Assembly (NCBI GenBank): GCA_963711675.1
Contig: CAVQFB010000003.1
Location: 310,001 to 374,000 of the forward strand
DNA from: CAVQFB01 sp963711675
GTDB taxonomy: Bacteria; Acidobacteriota; Terriglobia; Terriglobales; Acidobacteriaceae
Length of the DNA: 64,000 nucleotides
Direction: 5' to 3'
The notes under the pieces were generated by a model. That model was not told the origin of the DNA. It saw nothing but the letters and a program-made list of their open reading frames with translations, and ran no database searches. This document shows, piece after piece, positions 28,943 to 39,077 of this stretch. The stretch's first letter is position 1, and every line of letters starts with the position of its first letter. Made by a program: the position numbers and the translations under genes.

Positions 28943-31390
28943 TCATGGGGCTACACGCTCGTGCTCGTTTGTGGGGATTGCTTTCACGCCTGGATCGAGA
29001 GGCCCCGCCACAGCGGGAGCGGACGCCTCTCCCAGCAAGGACAGGTAGACTCTTTCGATTTCAGCTGTGATCTGTGACCACTGGTAATGCGCGCGAATCT
29101 TCTCTCGCGCACTTCGCCCTGCTTCCTCCCGTACTCGCGAATCAGCAAGCAACAGGCGGATCATTCGCTCGAGATCCGCGACATCGCCGCGTTTGAAGGT
29201 GAACCCTGCTCCCTCGACGAGTTCACAGTTTTCGGGAATATCGCTGGTCAAGACGCAGAGTCCGGCGCCCATCGCGTCCAGCAAAGCGAGAGACAAACCT
29301 TCAAGGTCAGACGGCAGCACGAACAGCATCGCGTTGGTGAGGAGTTCATCAAGCGCGTCTCCTGAAAGCCAGTCGAGCAGCACGATGCGATCAGATGCGT
29401 GGGTGCCGAGTGCCTGCGCGTACTGAGTGGTGTGGCTGGAACCGCCCGCGAGAACCAGCTTTACGTCGGTGTCGATCTGCTCGTAGGCATGGATCAGGAG
29501 ATGGCAATTCTTCTCCGGCGAGAAGCGGCCGAGAAACAAAATGTAGTGCGCGGGGTCGAGCTTCCACTGCGGAAGATGGTGAATGGGCTGCTTCTCGCGC
29601 ACGGTTCCGCCGTTGGGGACATAGAAGGTGTGCGCATTGTAGCGGCGGTCGAAATATTCCTGTAGTGTCCGCGAGACAACCATGGTGGCGTTGGGAAAAC
29701 GAATCGCCGCCTGCTCGCCGAGGCGCAAGACGCCGGAGGCAAAATGTCCCCACTTCTTCCGCTGCCAGTCGAGTCCTTGCACGGTGACGACTGTCTTCTT
29801 GTGAAAAAATTTTGGGAGGAAGGAAAACAACGCCGGTCCCAAAGTGTGGTAGTGGACTAAGTTGCAGGGGCCGAAGATGACGTGAATGGTGCTGAGCAGC
29901 GTGTGCAGAACCGTTTCAAGGTGCTTGGAAGAGATAGTCGGCAAGCGGACGATTCGCATTCCGTTGTGTGTGTCCCCTGGCGGAGTGAAGTGATTCCGGC
30001 AATAGACCGTGACTTCGTGTCCCAGTTGGGCGAGCCGTCGTCCGGCTTCCTCGTAGTAGGTTTCGATTCCGCTGTACTTCGAGATGACACCCCGGCCTCC
30101 GATAAAAGCCACCCGGACGCGAGGTTTGGGATTGGCCGTGCCGGCAGCTGTTTTCGAGCGTGAGTTGGCCGCCAGGCGTTCGTAGAGGCCAAGAATCGCG
30201 TCGTAATGTGCCTCGGGAGCGTGACGTTCCCGTACTAACGCGTGACCGGCGGCTCCCATGCGGGCTGCCAATTCAGGCCGGTCGTAGAGGAAGGAGATGC
30301 TTCCGGCAAGCTGTTCCACATCTCCCGGAGCGAAGAGAAGACCGGTGCTGCCCTCGTGGATCAATTCACGCCGCGAGCCGAGATCCGAAGCGATTACCGG
30401 CCGCGCCATGGCATAGGATTCGAGGATGTTCTTGCCCAGGGTCTCGTAGGCTCGCGAAGGCATCACGGTGAACATTGCCTCGCGGATGTGGTGGCCGAGA
30501 AGGTCCCCTTCGATATGACCGAGGAATTCGACGTTCGAAAGTCCCAGCGATCGCGCGAGTTGTTCGAGTTCAGCCCGCTGCGGGCCATCGCCTGCGATAC
30601 GCAGCGGAATTCTCCGGATCCGACTCATAGCGCGGAGCAGGTCCGTGAGCCCCTTTTCGGGCGAGAGGCGGCCAAAGTAGAGGATCGGCGCTCCGGGCGA
30701 GGGCGAGGCTGGAATCTGTGACGAAATTCTCTGGAAGTGAGAAAGCACGTCGATGCGCGCGGCTTCCCAACCGCTCTCGATGAGCTTTGCGCGCACGAAT
30801 TCGCTGGGTACAAGAAAGCGATCCACGCATTTCCGATAGGTGCGGAGCCATTTGTGAAAATATGCCTCCGCCGCCAGCACTGCCGTCGCGCTCCGCGTGC
30901 CGTGATAACAGCCCTCGGTGACGACGCGCCAGAACTGACCTTCGCGGCATCGTTCGCAAGCTTGCCCGTGTGACACGAAGTTATAGCTGGGGCAGAGGAG
31001 CTTGAAATCGTTCAGGTGATACAGGACGGGAACACCTTGCGACTTCAACTCCCACAGGACGGACGGTGAGAGATGGTGGTAGATATTGCGGACGTGCGCG
31101 ACATCGGGATGAAAGTCGCGAATCATGGAACGGAGCCGATGCCGTGCCTGACGCGAGTAGATGGCGTGCGCGGCCAGGTGGGCATTTTCGAGCAGGCTCT
31201 TTGATTCACTCTTGAAGTCGACGTGGGAGGCGAGATGCTGCTGGTGAACGGACGGCGCTTTTCCCGCGCTGGCCATGGAAAACAGGGCTGGCGTGTGTCC
31301 GTGATCGAGCATCAGTTGCATAAGGTCGAACAGGTAGACTTCAGTGCCGCTGAAGCGGAAGTTATATTTGTTGCAATATAGGATTCTCAT
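28943..31390 (-). CDS. Fusion of two GT4-family glycosyltransferases
   Basis: 815 residues in one frame. The first GT-B enzyme (about 1-410) starts MRILYCNKYNFRFSGTEVYL, with the donor-site segments ILYFGRLSPEKGL and MPSRAYETLGKNILESYAMA. The second begins at about 425 with VRVAFIGGRGVISKYSGIET and has ILFLGRFSPEKNC and LPSDLEGLSLALLDAMGAG. Each half is a full-length GT4 enzyme, so the product is probably a bifunctional transferase adding two sugars, or a readthrough joining of formerly separate genes. It overlaps the upstream GT gene by 29 bases. Confidence 0.9.
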   Translation of the reverse strand: MRILYCNKYNFRFSGTEVYLFDLMQLMLDHGHTPALFSMASAGKAPSVHQQHLASHVDFKSESKSLLENAHLAAHAIYSRQARHRLRSMIRDFHPDVAHVRNIYHHLSPSVLWELKSQGVPVLYHLNDFKLLCPSYNFVSHGQACERCREGQFWRVVTEGCYHGTRSATAVLAAEAYFHKWLRTYRKCVDRFLVPSEFVRAKLIESGWEAARIDVLSHFQRISSQIPASPSPGAPILYFGRLSPEKGLTDLLRAMSRIRRIPLRIAGDGPQRAELEQLARSLGLSNVEFLGHIEGDLLGHHIREAMFTVMPSRAYETLGKNILESYAMARPVIASDLGSRRELIHEGSTGLLFAPGDVEQLAGSISFLYDRPELAARMGAAGHALVRERHAPEAHYDAILGLYERLAANSRSKTAAGTANPKPRVRVAFIGGRGVISKYSGIETYYEEAGRRLAQLGHEVTVYCRNHFTPPGDTHNGMRIVRLPTISSKHLETVLHTLLSTIHVIFGPCNLVHYHTLGPALFSFLPKFFHKKTVVTVQGLDWQRKKWGHFASGVLRLGEQAAIRFPNATMVVSRTLQEYFDRRYNAHTFYVPNGGTVREKQPIHHLPQWKLDPAHYILFLGRFSPEKNCHLLIHAYEQIDTDVKLVLAGGSSHTTQYAQALGTHASDRIVLLDWLSGDALDELLTNAMLFVLPSDLEGLSLALLDAMGAGLCVLTSDIPENCELVEGAGFTFKRGDVADLERMIRLLLADSRVREEAGRSAREKIRAHYQWSQITAEIERVYLSLLGEASAPAVAGPLDPGVKAIPTNEHERVAP

Positions 31391-32612
31391 GTGGGGAATA
31401 CTCCGGTGAATTCTTAAGTTGCTGAAGAAGAGCGTTCACAAAGGCTTCCAGATTCCTGGCGTGATTGAATTGCTGAGACACATGTCGCCGGGCGGCGTGC
31501 CGCAATGGCTGGAGATCAATGAGGAGTTCGTGAATCTGTTGGATTTGGCGAATGAAGTCCTCCAGCGAGCCAGGCGTGAAAAGGAAGCCGGTTTCTCCGG
31601 GGATGACGAGCTCAGGAATTCCGGTGATCGCGGGCGCGAGCACGACGGCGCCTGCGGCCATTGCTTCCATTAATACGAGCGGGATTCCCTCGCTTTTGCT
31701 GGTGAGAACAACGATGTCAGCGGCGGTGTAGTAAGAGGCAAGCCGATCGCGCTCGACGTGGCCGAGAAGGATGACGTCTGCTTCGAGTTGCCGCTCTGAG
31801 ATCATGCGCTGCAGGCGGTCGCGCTCGGGGCCATCGCCGGCGATCGAGCAACGAACGGGCAATCCGCGCTGTTTGAGAAGAGAGCAGGCCTGGATGAGGA
31901 AGGCGTGATTCTTGACCGGATGAAGGCGGCCGACGGCGAGGAGAGCAATGTTGTGCCGGGCGTGGAGGCCGGGAGGGGATAGTGGGCTGCAGGGCATGTC
32001 GACTCCGAGTCGCCGCAGAATGATCTTCGAGGGGTTGATCTTGGTGTAATGGGAGAGAAGGTACTGGCGATTGAATTCCGAGATTGTGAAGCAGCAGGCG
32101 CATTCTCGCAGCTTGATGTCGAGGAAGGCGCCGTGCAGCAGGAGGTCGGACCCGTGCAGAGTGAGGCTGAAACCGACTCCAAGCAGACGTGCGGCCACCA
32201 TCGCCACCCACGACGCAAAATAGCCGTGATGGGCGTGAATGTGCTGAACACGTCGCTGGGCCAGTTGCCGCGCATAACAAGCTCCGAGCCATGTGTGGGC
32301 GAGAGCGTGCAGGCGTTGCCTGGGAGTTTCGTAGCCCTGCAAAAAGATTCTTTGCAGCAGCGGGAGTAGCGTTCCGATCTTGTGGAAACAGAGCCACAGG
32401 GCGGGCAGGAGGAGACAGAGTGTCGGCGGGTGGAGAACGATAGTCTGTTGTGCCAGCTCGCGGTGGCGTGGGCTTAGTTCCGCAAAGGCGACAGGCTTGC
32501 CGCTGGTTGCGATGACTTCGACTCCATGGCGGCGAAGTTCTTCGATCTCCTCGACGACATAGGGCTCGACGGCTGAGGGAAACTGGTTGGCGATGTAGGC
32601 TACGACAGGCAC
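31362..32612 (-). CDS. GT4-family glycosyltransferase
   Basis: 416 residues, GT-B fold. N-terminus MPVVAYIANQFPSAVEPYVV, HAHHGYFASWVAMVAA and SLTLHGSDLL fit GT4 enzymes that act on lipid-linked oligosaccharides. The donor-binding half has LLAVGRLHPVKNHAFLIQAC, then SEGIPLVLMEAMAAGAVVLA with the E-x7-E glutamates. Cytoplasmic face of the membrane is expected. It lies within the exopolysaccharide operon between the flippase-lyase and GT fusion genes. Confidence 0.9.
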   Translation of the reverse strand: MPVVAYIANQFPSAVEPYVVEEIEELRRHGVEVIATSGKPVAFAELSPRHRELAQQTIVLHPPTLCLLLPALWLCFHKIGTLLPLLQRIFLQGYETPRQRLHALAHTWLGACYARQLAQRRVQHIHAHHGYFASWVAMVAARLLGVGFSLTLHGSDLLLHGAFLDIKLRECACCFTISEFNRQYLLSHYTKINPSKIILRRLGVDMPCSPLSPPGLHARHNIALLAVGRLHPVKNHAFLIQACSLLKQRGLPVRCSIAGDGPERDRLQRMISERQLEADVILLGHVERDRLASYYTAADIVVLTSKSEGIPLVLMEAMAAGAVVLAPAITGIPELVIPGETGFLFTPGSLEDFIRQIQQIHELLIDLQPLRHAARRHVSQQFNHARNLEAFVNALLQQLKNSPEYSPHENPILQQI

Positions 32613-32639
32613 GATGTGGACGAATGGGTGGCTGGCAGT

Positions 32640-35600
32640 TCAGTGGTAGAGTTCAATCTCAAAGCTGAGGGAAACGGGAAGTTCTGCATCCGACGAGTAG
32701 ATTGCGACGTGAGCGGGCAAAACTTCTGCCGAGTTGAGTGACACCCATCCTTGCCGGGGTTCATTCTGGGCGCGAGCGAGTTTCAAGTCAGGGATCTGTG
32801 TCGCTTGGACGCGGATGCGAGCCAGGCCTTTTCCGGTTGCTCGAAGCCGCAGAACAAATTCGCCAGGAGAGGTTACGACGGCTTCGAGGTCGGCCGCGAC
32901 GTGAAAATACCATTCCAGATGATGATGTCCCGAGCCGCTTACGCAATCGCGAATGAAGATGTGTCCGTCATTCTGGACTGAGATGGTTCGGGTGTGGCAT
33001 ATCTCGCACCGGTCGGCCCAGCAGGGGACACAGTCGGCAGTGACTTGGATTTCGTCGTCGGAAGATTGGTAGCCGACGATCCTGGCCGAGCCTGTTTTTC
33101 CCACGTCCGCGTATCGGCAAAATTCAGATTGGTCCCTGCCGTCTATCACAAGGGTGTTGTGTGCGGCGGTGCTGCGAAAATGTCGAGCCCACGAACCGTC
33201 GTCATCCCACGGAAGGTAGACTCCAGGATCGACGAGGAGTGGACGTCCACCGGCATGGAGGTCGAAGCTCAGGGCATCTGCGTGCGCGTGATTCGCTGAA
33301 GGGCACCGGCTGAACGGTCCGCAATCGAACGTCAGATGGAGGCTTCGATCTCCGGTACCTGAGCGAAGGAATGCATAGCCTGAATCGGGGAAGATCTGAA
33401 GGTTCGGGAACGGGGTTCCAGGTTCGGAGACAAAGAGTCTGCTGGCGGACTCTGAGTTAGCCCAATAGTTAAGCTCGGAGCGCCGAGGCGCGGCGAAATC
33501 GAAGCGGAGATTCGTGTCTTCTGCGGCGGAGTCGCCGAGTAGCGGAGCGCTGCCATCGTCGCGCTGGAGTGCGCGGCAGAACGCGACCGATTTCCCGATT
33601 CGATCTTCAACCTCGTGAGGCAAGGGCTGTCTGAGACAGCGGCACAGAATAGCCAGCTGCGCGAGTTCCCCCGCTACGATCCGGTGATACATGGAACAGA
33701 GTTCGGAATGGCCTCCGTCGGGGAGGATCTGCTGCGTGATTTCGCGGATAAGAACACGCCGCGCAAGACTCGAGATTTCTTGATTCGTGTCAGCTGGTGG
33801 AAATAACAGCGTGTACTCGTAGAGGGTCGCGGCCTCCAGCAAGAGGTGATTGTTAGGCCAGTGGTACTCAAGGTTGGAGTTGAGGAAGGCACCGTGCTGG
33901 TGGATTGCTCCTTCCAGTCTGCGCAGGTGGTGCGGGGGAAACTGCCCGGAGCGTTCGAGCAGGAAGTAGGCCCAGATCCAATTCCGCAGGCGCGACGCTA
34001 CCTCAAACGGATGCTGCCAGGCGGGCGTTTGGCAAACGGGATTGGCGGCGATCCACTGCTCCCAGAGGTTGACCAGCTTGTCCAGGTATTCGAGACGATG
34101 GCTGTAGCAGTACGCTGTGCCCAAGGTCACAAAGTAGCGATGGCGATTCAGGTCCCATTCCCAGGAGACGTTTCCTCCGGGATGCGCCTGCCAATCGATG
34201 TTGCCGATGAGGGTGACGGCACGGCCTCGAAAATGAAAATGTTGGGACAGGATGCGGTCCGCTTCTGCAAGCGTTCGGTGTCGGATCGGCTCCGGGATGG
34301 AAGCGCCGATGTTGGGGATGTCGGTGGCTTCGAAGTGGAACGTCGGGTGGACGTTGGGCCACCCTAGCATGGCGTGGCCGGAAGTGGAACGCGACCGTGA
34401 TTGGCGTTGCACGAACAGTTCGGGTATGCGGAAGGCTTTGCGGAGATTCAACCGCAAGCGATAGGCGCGACTGTGCCCTTGATATAGCAAAACTGCGTGG
34501 ACGTATGGCCATCCTCGCCGGCGGGCCTTGAACAGAAACGTCGCGAGATGGGCGATTCTTGCGGCGAATTTCCTCGTGAATCTGGCGTACTCACGATCGC
34601 GGGCACAGAGACGCCACGGGGCCGCGCTCCAGGCTTCATGTACGACGACGGCGCACAGGGGCAGACACAGTGCGAGACTCCACATGGAGTGTGTGAAGGG
34701 TGCGAACAGGGGTGCTACAAATCCCAGAACCCACGGAGCCAGCCGACGATATGAGATCCCGATAGACGGCAAGGGGCCGGATTGAAGAAACCAGTATCCC
34801 AGACATGCGGTGAGGTCGGCCCACCCATAGCCTGCAATCCCAAAGTGTGGGATGAGGAACCATGTCCCCAGAATCAGGAGCGCGACGTGGCTGGCATAAG
34901 ACTTTAAAACCAGCCACTGTCGTCCAACGACAAACAAGGCCGACGCTTGCAGATTGAAGACCGAGTTGATCAGCACACCAGCCGCGATGAACGGGTAAAC
35001 GCGCAGGCTCGGCGTCCAGCGAATGCCCATGAAGCGCGTGACAAAGAAGGGGCCAAGCAAAGCAAAGGCGCAGAGGAGCGGCCCCAGCACGACGACTTGC
35101 AACTTCAGGGCATTCTGCAATGCCGTGCGAAATCGAGCCTGGTCCTCTTGCAGCCGGGCGAGGGCCGCGATCGCCAGCCTGGCGGCAGCGATACGGATGA
35201 AGCCAAGGCCTTCGGCGATGCGGATGGCGAGGCCGACGAATGCTACACCCTCCACGCCCGCAAAGCGGCCGACAAGCAGCGGATTTACCAGTGTCCGAAG
35301 TTGCCAGGTGCGTAAAGATGCGGTGTAGCCCACACCAAACGTCAGCATTTCGCGGGCACACCGCCAGCTGAATCGAAATCGGGGAACGAGTTTCGCTGCG
35401 ACGAACGCGGCACATGCGCCAAATATCTGCCAGGAAAGATGTCCCAACACCGGCGCCCATACACCAAAGCCTCGCCAGGCCAGGGTGAGACTGACCAGCA
35501 AGGCCAGCACTTGCCCCCCTAGTTCAATCTGGGCCACGACTCGGAAGTTCAGATCGCGCTCAAGCTTCGCGGTGGGAGGTCCGGTGAAACCTACGAGAGG

Positions 35601-36088
35601 GATGGTGAAGAGCAGGACTGTGTACGCGGGAAGGAACTCGCGGTTGCCGTACCACTTGGCAAGGACCGGTACAACAGCGGCGCCCGCCAGCATTAGTGTT
35701 AGGGAGAGGGTGCCGATCAAGGCGTTGGCAACGGCATACATGCGTTCGTCGGGGGGAACAGCGCGGCGCACCAGATACGTGTCTACTCCGCTGCGCGCGA
35801 GGCTGGCAAGAAAAGCTGTCAGGCCGATGGCAGTGATGAAGATTCCATAAGCGTGCGGTCCAATCCACCAGGTCAGCAGAAACATGTTGCCGATGCTGAC
35901 GAGCACACCCAGCCCATAACGCAAACCCAGGTAGATGCCCGCGCGGGTGGTGATGGAAGGATTGGGTGCTTGCGAAGAAATGGGTCGAGGCCGTGATGGT
36001 TAGGAGAAGCAACTCGCTTCGGTTCGCACTCGTCCAGACCGGTGGGAGCGGCCGTCAGCAGGGTGGCGAGTTCAGCGTGCGAGGACAT
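32640..36088 (-). CDS. Wzx-type flippase fused to a heparinase II/III-like lyase (one frameshift near the start)
   Basis: The long frame (1,094 residues from TTG 35924) begins mid-helix with RYGLGVLVSIGNMFLLTWWI, so the native start is probably ATG 36088, in another frame. One C missing from the CCC at 35982-35984 joins the two and yields about 1,150 residues. Residues 1-420 (counted from 35924) have 11-12 membrane helices in the polysaccharide transporter pattern. A basic linker follows. From about 500 to the end is a heparinase II/III-type domain: the helical barrel contains WQHPFEVASRLRNWIWAYF, FLNSNLEYHWPNNHLLLEAA and DGGHSELCSMYHRIVAGEL. The beta-sheet part contains SANHAHADALSFDLHAGGRP with DPGVYLP. 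Residues Asn, His, His and Tyr typical of this lyase family are present. Fusion of the exporting and degrading functions is unusual. Confidence 0.85.
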
Positions 36089-37403
36089 CTGCCCGGATTT
36101 CTAGCTCCCTGCGGTTCTGGGCCGAAAGCATGCCAGCCATGGTGAAGAGAAGTCCGTTTACGAATTGGTAGTTCATGACGACAAACGTGGCATTCACCAG
36201 ATAGACGCCCAAGATGACTGGCCAGACAGTGCGGAAGCCTTCATCGAGGAAGTTGCCGGCAAACTGATCGGACAAGCGTCGTTTACGGCCGAGGCGGAAC
36301 AAACCGACGATGACCCAGACGTAGATGGCAAAGCCGAAGATCCCGTGCTCCACCAGAATCTCAAGATAGGTGTTATGCACCCAGAACGCCTGGAGATGGT
36401 AGTCACTCATGCGCTTGGCCAGTTCGGCGGGCATTTGATTGATGCCCCATCCGGAGAAAGGGCGTTCCAAGAACATCTGCCAGCCGGCTTTGTACACGGC
36501 CATGCGGATCTCAACGGGACCACGCTCCTCGGCCCGGTCCTGCAGGGAGGTCCGCATGTCGGCGGATAGCAAGGCGACCAGGGTTCCGACTGCTCCGGCG
36601 ATGATGAGGGCGAGACACGCGCGCCGTACGGGGCGATTCGGGGTGCGGAGTGCCAAGACGATCGCCGATCCAGCAAACGAAATCCAGACGGCCCGCGTCA
36701 TGGTTGCGAGTATGGCGAGCGGCAAACTCGCCAGCAAAACAAAGGCCCAAAATCCCCGTAAGCGCCCGCGCCGAAACGCGTCGAGCGCAATCAGCCCGAG
36801 CATGTTCAGCGTCACGCCGTTCGCCACGGCCTGCAGAAACGGTCCGCGCGCGCGATCGATATGGATGCCCAGGCTCTCATCGAGAATGTAGCGCGGGAAA
36901 ATGAAGCCGGTGGCGCCGACCAGAAATGCAATTGCCGTGAAGCTCAAGTAGGCCAGCACAATGAGGGAGAAGGTCTCAAACCGTCGCAAAGATGCCGGAG
37001 AATCGAAGACGAGGAACGACAGATGGAACAGGGCATAAGGCACGACGAATTTCGCCGTCAACAAACTCCACGTCTGCGGATCGAACGATTGAGTCAAGGC
37101 TCCTGAAACGGCAAATGTGAGCAAGGCGAGCATTGGCCACGTGAGGGCACTCGTCAGGTGCAAGGTTTGCCGCTGGAGGAATGCCCCGAGCATCACGACG
37201 AACACCAGGAGCAGGAAGGCAATGCGATCGAGCGAATAGAACTGCAGGTCGGGCGGGCGAAAGAGCATTACGGTCAGCGTCGCCAGGAAGAGCAGGCAAG
37301 GTGCAGTGATAAGCGCATGCAAGGGCCGCGCGGCAACTGTGGCGGCGAAGCACGCGGCTTCTGAAAGGGAAAATCGGCGCGAAATTTGCGCTGGGGAACC
37401 CAT
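36072..37403 (-). CDS. O-antigen polymerase/ligase-like membrane protein (Wzy/WaaL type)
   Basis: 443 residues with about 12 hydrophobic segments. A large periplasmic loop contains the ligase-family pattern FLERPFSGWGINQMPAE and HNTYLEILVEHGIFGFAIYV, as in PF04932 proteins. It would polymerise lipid-linked repeat units at the outer face of the inner membrane. The gene overlaps the flippase start codon region (36088) by 17 bases, which indicates translational coupling. Confidence 0.88.
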   Translation of the reverse strand: MGSPAQISRRFSLSEAACFAATVAARPLHALITAPCLLFLATLTVMLFRPPDLQFYSLDRIAFLLLVFVVMLGAFLQRQTLHLTSALTWPMLALLTFAVSGALTQSFDPQTWSLLTAKFVVPYALFHLSFLVFDSPASLRRFETFSLIVLAYLSFTAIAFLVGATGFIFPRYILDESLGIHIDRARGPFLQAVANGVTLNMLGLIALDAFRRGRLRGFWAFVLLASLPLAILATMTRAVWISFAGSAIVLALRTPNRPVRRACLALIIAGAVGTLVALLSADMRTSLQDRAEERGPVEIRMAVYKAGWQMFLERPFSGWGINQMPAELAKRMSDYHLQAFWVHNTYLEILVEHGIFGFAIYVWVIVGLFRLGRKRRLSDQFAGNFLDEGFRTVWPVILGVYLVNATFVVMNYQFVNGLLFTMAGMLSAQNRRELEIRADVLAR

Positions 37404-37439
37404 GCATTCAGCAATCCGATGTCGGCGGGCTATTCTCCT

Positions 37440-39077
37440 TCACACGCCGCTCCCGGCTACCACCGTGGCGAAGGTTTTGAGCAGAATTCTGAAATCGAGC
37501 CACAGGCTCCACTGCTCGATGTATTCGAGGTCGAGTTTCAGGTTGATCTGGAAGGAAGGGTCCTGGCGCGCCGTTACCTGCCACAAGCCGGTGATTCCGG
37601 GCGTAACGTCGAGCCTGCGGAGATGATCGAGTTGATAGCGCTCGAAGTCGTCCACCGGATGTGGCCGGGGCCCTACCAGGCTCATGTCGCCTTTGAGTAC
37701 GTTCCACAACTGAGGCAGTTCGTCGAGGCTGTAGCGCCTTAAGAGACGCCCCGCGCGAGTGATGCGGGGGTCGGCGGCGATCTTGAAGCAGGGCCCGCGA
37801 CGTTGGTTGCCAGTCCGGAGGCTGTCTTTGAGCGCGTTTGCGTTCGCCGCCATGGTGCGGAATTTGTGGCAGCGAAATCGCTGGCCTTTCTTGCCCACGC
37901 GCAGCGCGCTATAGATCACCGCTCCGGGAGAGTCGAGCTTCACGAGGGCTGCGATGATCGCCAGGACAGGAGCCAGGAGCAACAGGGCCGTTGCCGAAAG
38001 GAGGATGTCCAGTGCCCGTTTGAGCAGGAGCCCGAAGACGGGTAGCGCTTCATGCGAAAGAGAAATGAGCGGAACGTCTCCCATGCGTTCGACTCGAAGG
38101 GATTGAGGGGACGAACCGAACAGATCGGCTGTTATCCGCAAGTCGAGGCGATTGAGCCTCGCCGTTTGGATGACGCGGCGGGCGCGTTCCCGGTCGTGAG
38201 GATCGGTGAGGATCACCTCATCGATGAACTCTGCGCGGGCCACGGTGCTCAGATCTTCTATTTGGCCAAGGATGTCGGGACTGGAGTGCCACTGATCATC
38301 CAGAAATCCCTTAACGACGCAGCCAGTCTCGGGATGGTTTTCGAAGTATTCGGCCAATTGAAGGCCAAGCTTTCCGCGGCCCACGATCAGCACATTGCGG
38401 ACTCCTTTGCCCATCCTGGCGTCTTTCGCGGTCGTGTGAAGCCACCACGCTCTCCAGCACGCCAGACTGGCAAAGCTGAGCGTGCCGACGCAGATCAATC
38501 TACTGAGGGAAGAGTGGTCAGGCTGTGCCAGCTGCACGGCGCTGCCGGTCAAGGCGGTAGCCCAGCAAACCACTCTGAGCAGGGCAGGGACCTTCTGCCG
38601 GACCGAGATCCCGCTGGCCTCGTAGAGACCCTCGGTGTAGCCGAGAAGCGTGACCAGCACACCGTAAATGAGAGCGTGCCCAGCGCAGACGTACAGATGA
38701 TGATCGGTTAAGGCCAGGCTCCACAGGTGGGACGTACCGCGGGGAAGGATAAAAACCGACTTGAACCACAGGATGTGAACCGCGACGAACAGTGCTGCGG
38801 TCAGCAGAAAATCTGTGCCGACCATGCGGTAGAGCGTCCACCGATCCGAGACCAGGGGCTGCGGCAGGAGGGTCGTCGAGAGGGCGCAAGCGCGGTCCCA
38901 TTTGTTACCAGCGGGCGCTCGAGGTGCGACTCTCGCTTCGATACCAATGTTTTCGAATCGAACCGATTGCGGGAGCTTCCTGCCAGCCGCGGATCGTGGA
39001 GAGACTCCCGGGATCTGGCGCGGGATGACCGGCACGGGAACTAGGCAGGGCTTATTTGGGATGGTGGGGATGGGCAC
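37440..39077 (-). CDS. Exopolysaccharide polyprenyl glycosylphosphotransferase (WbaP/EpsE type)
   Basis: 545 residues. N-terminal helices (about 85-200) are followed by a Rossmann-like domain from about 205 (NVLIVGRGKLGLQLAEYFEN). The C-terminal sugar transferase domain starts at LLKRALDILLSATALLLL and has the KFRTM motif and DELPQLWNVLKGDMSLVGPRP. This enzyme transfers the first sugar-1-phosphate to undecaprenyl phosphate. The GTG start abuts the stop of the NusG-like gene exactly, so coupled translation is likely. The first 80 residues look dispensable; a later start is possible. Confidence 0.9.
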   Translation of the reverse strand: MPIPTIPNKPCLVPVPVIPRQIPGVSPRSAAGRKLPQSVRFENIGIEARVAPRAPAGNKWDRACALSTTLLPQPLVSDRWTLYRMVGTDFLLTAALFVAVHILWFKSVFILPRGTSHLWSLALTDHHLYVCAGHALIYGVLVTLLGYTEGLYEASGISVRQKVPALLRVVCWATALTGSAVQLAQPDHSSLSRLICVGTLSFASLACWRAWWLHTTAKDARMGKGVRNVLIVGRGKLGLQLAEYFENHPETGCVVKGFLDDQWHSSPDILGQIEDLSTVARAEFIDEVILTDPHDRERARRVIQTARLNRLDLRITADLFGSSPQSLRVERMGDVPLISLSHEALPVFGLLLKRALDILLSATALLLLAPVLAIIAALVKLDSPGAVIYSALRVGKKGQRFRCHKFRTMAANANALKDSLRTGNQRRGPCFKIAADPRITRAGRLLRRYSLDELPQLWNVLKGDMSLVGPRPHPVDDFERYQLDHLRRLDVTPGITGLWQVTARQDPSFQINLKLDLEYIEQWSLWLDFRILLKTFATVVAGSGV

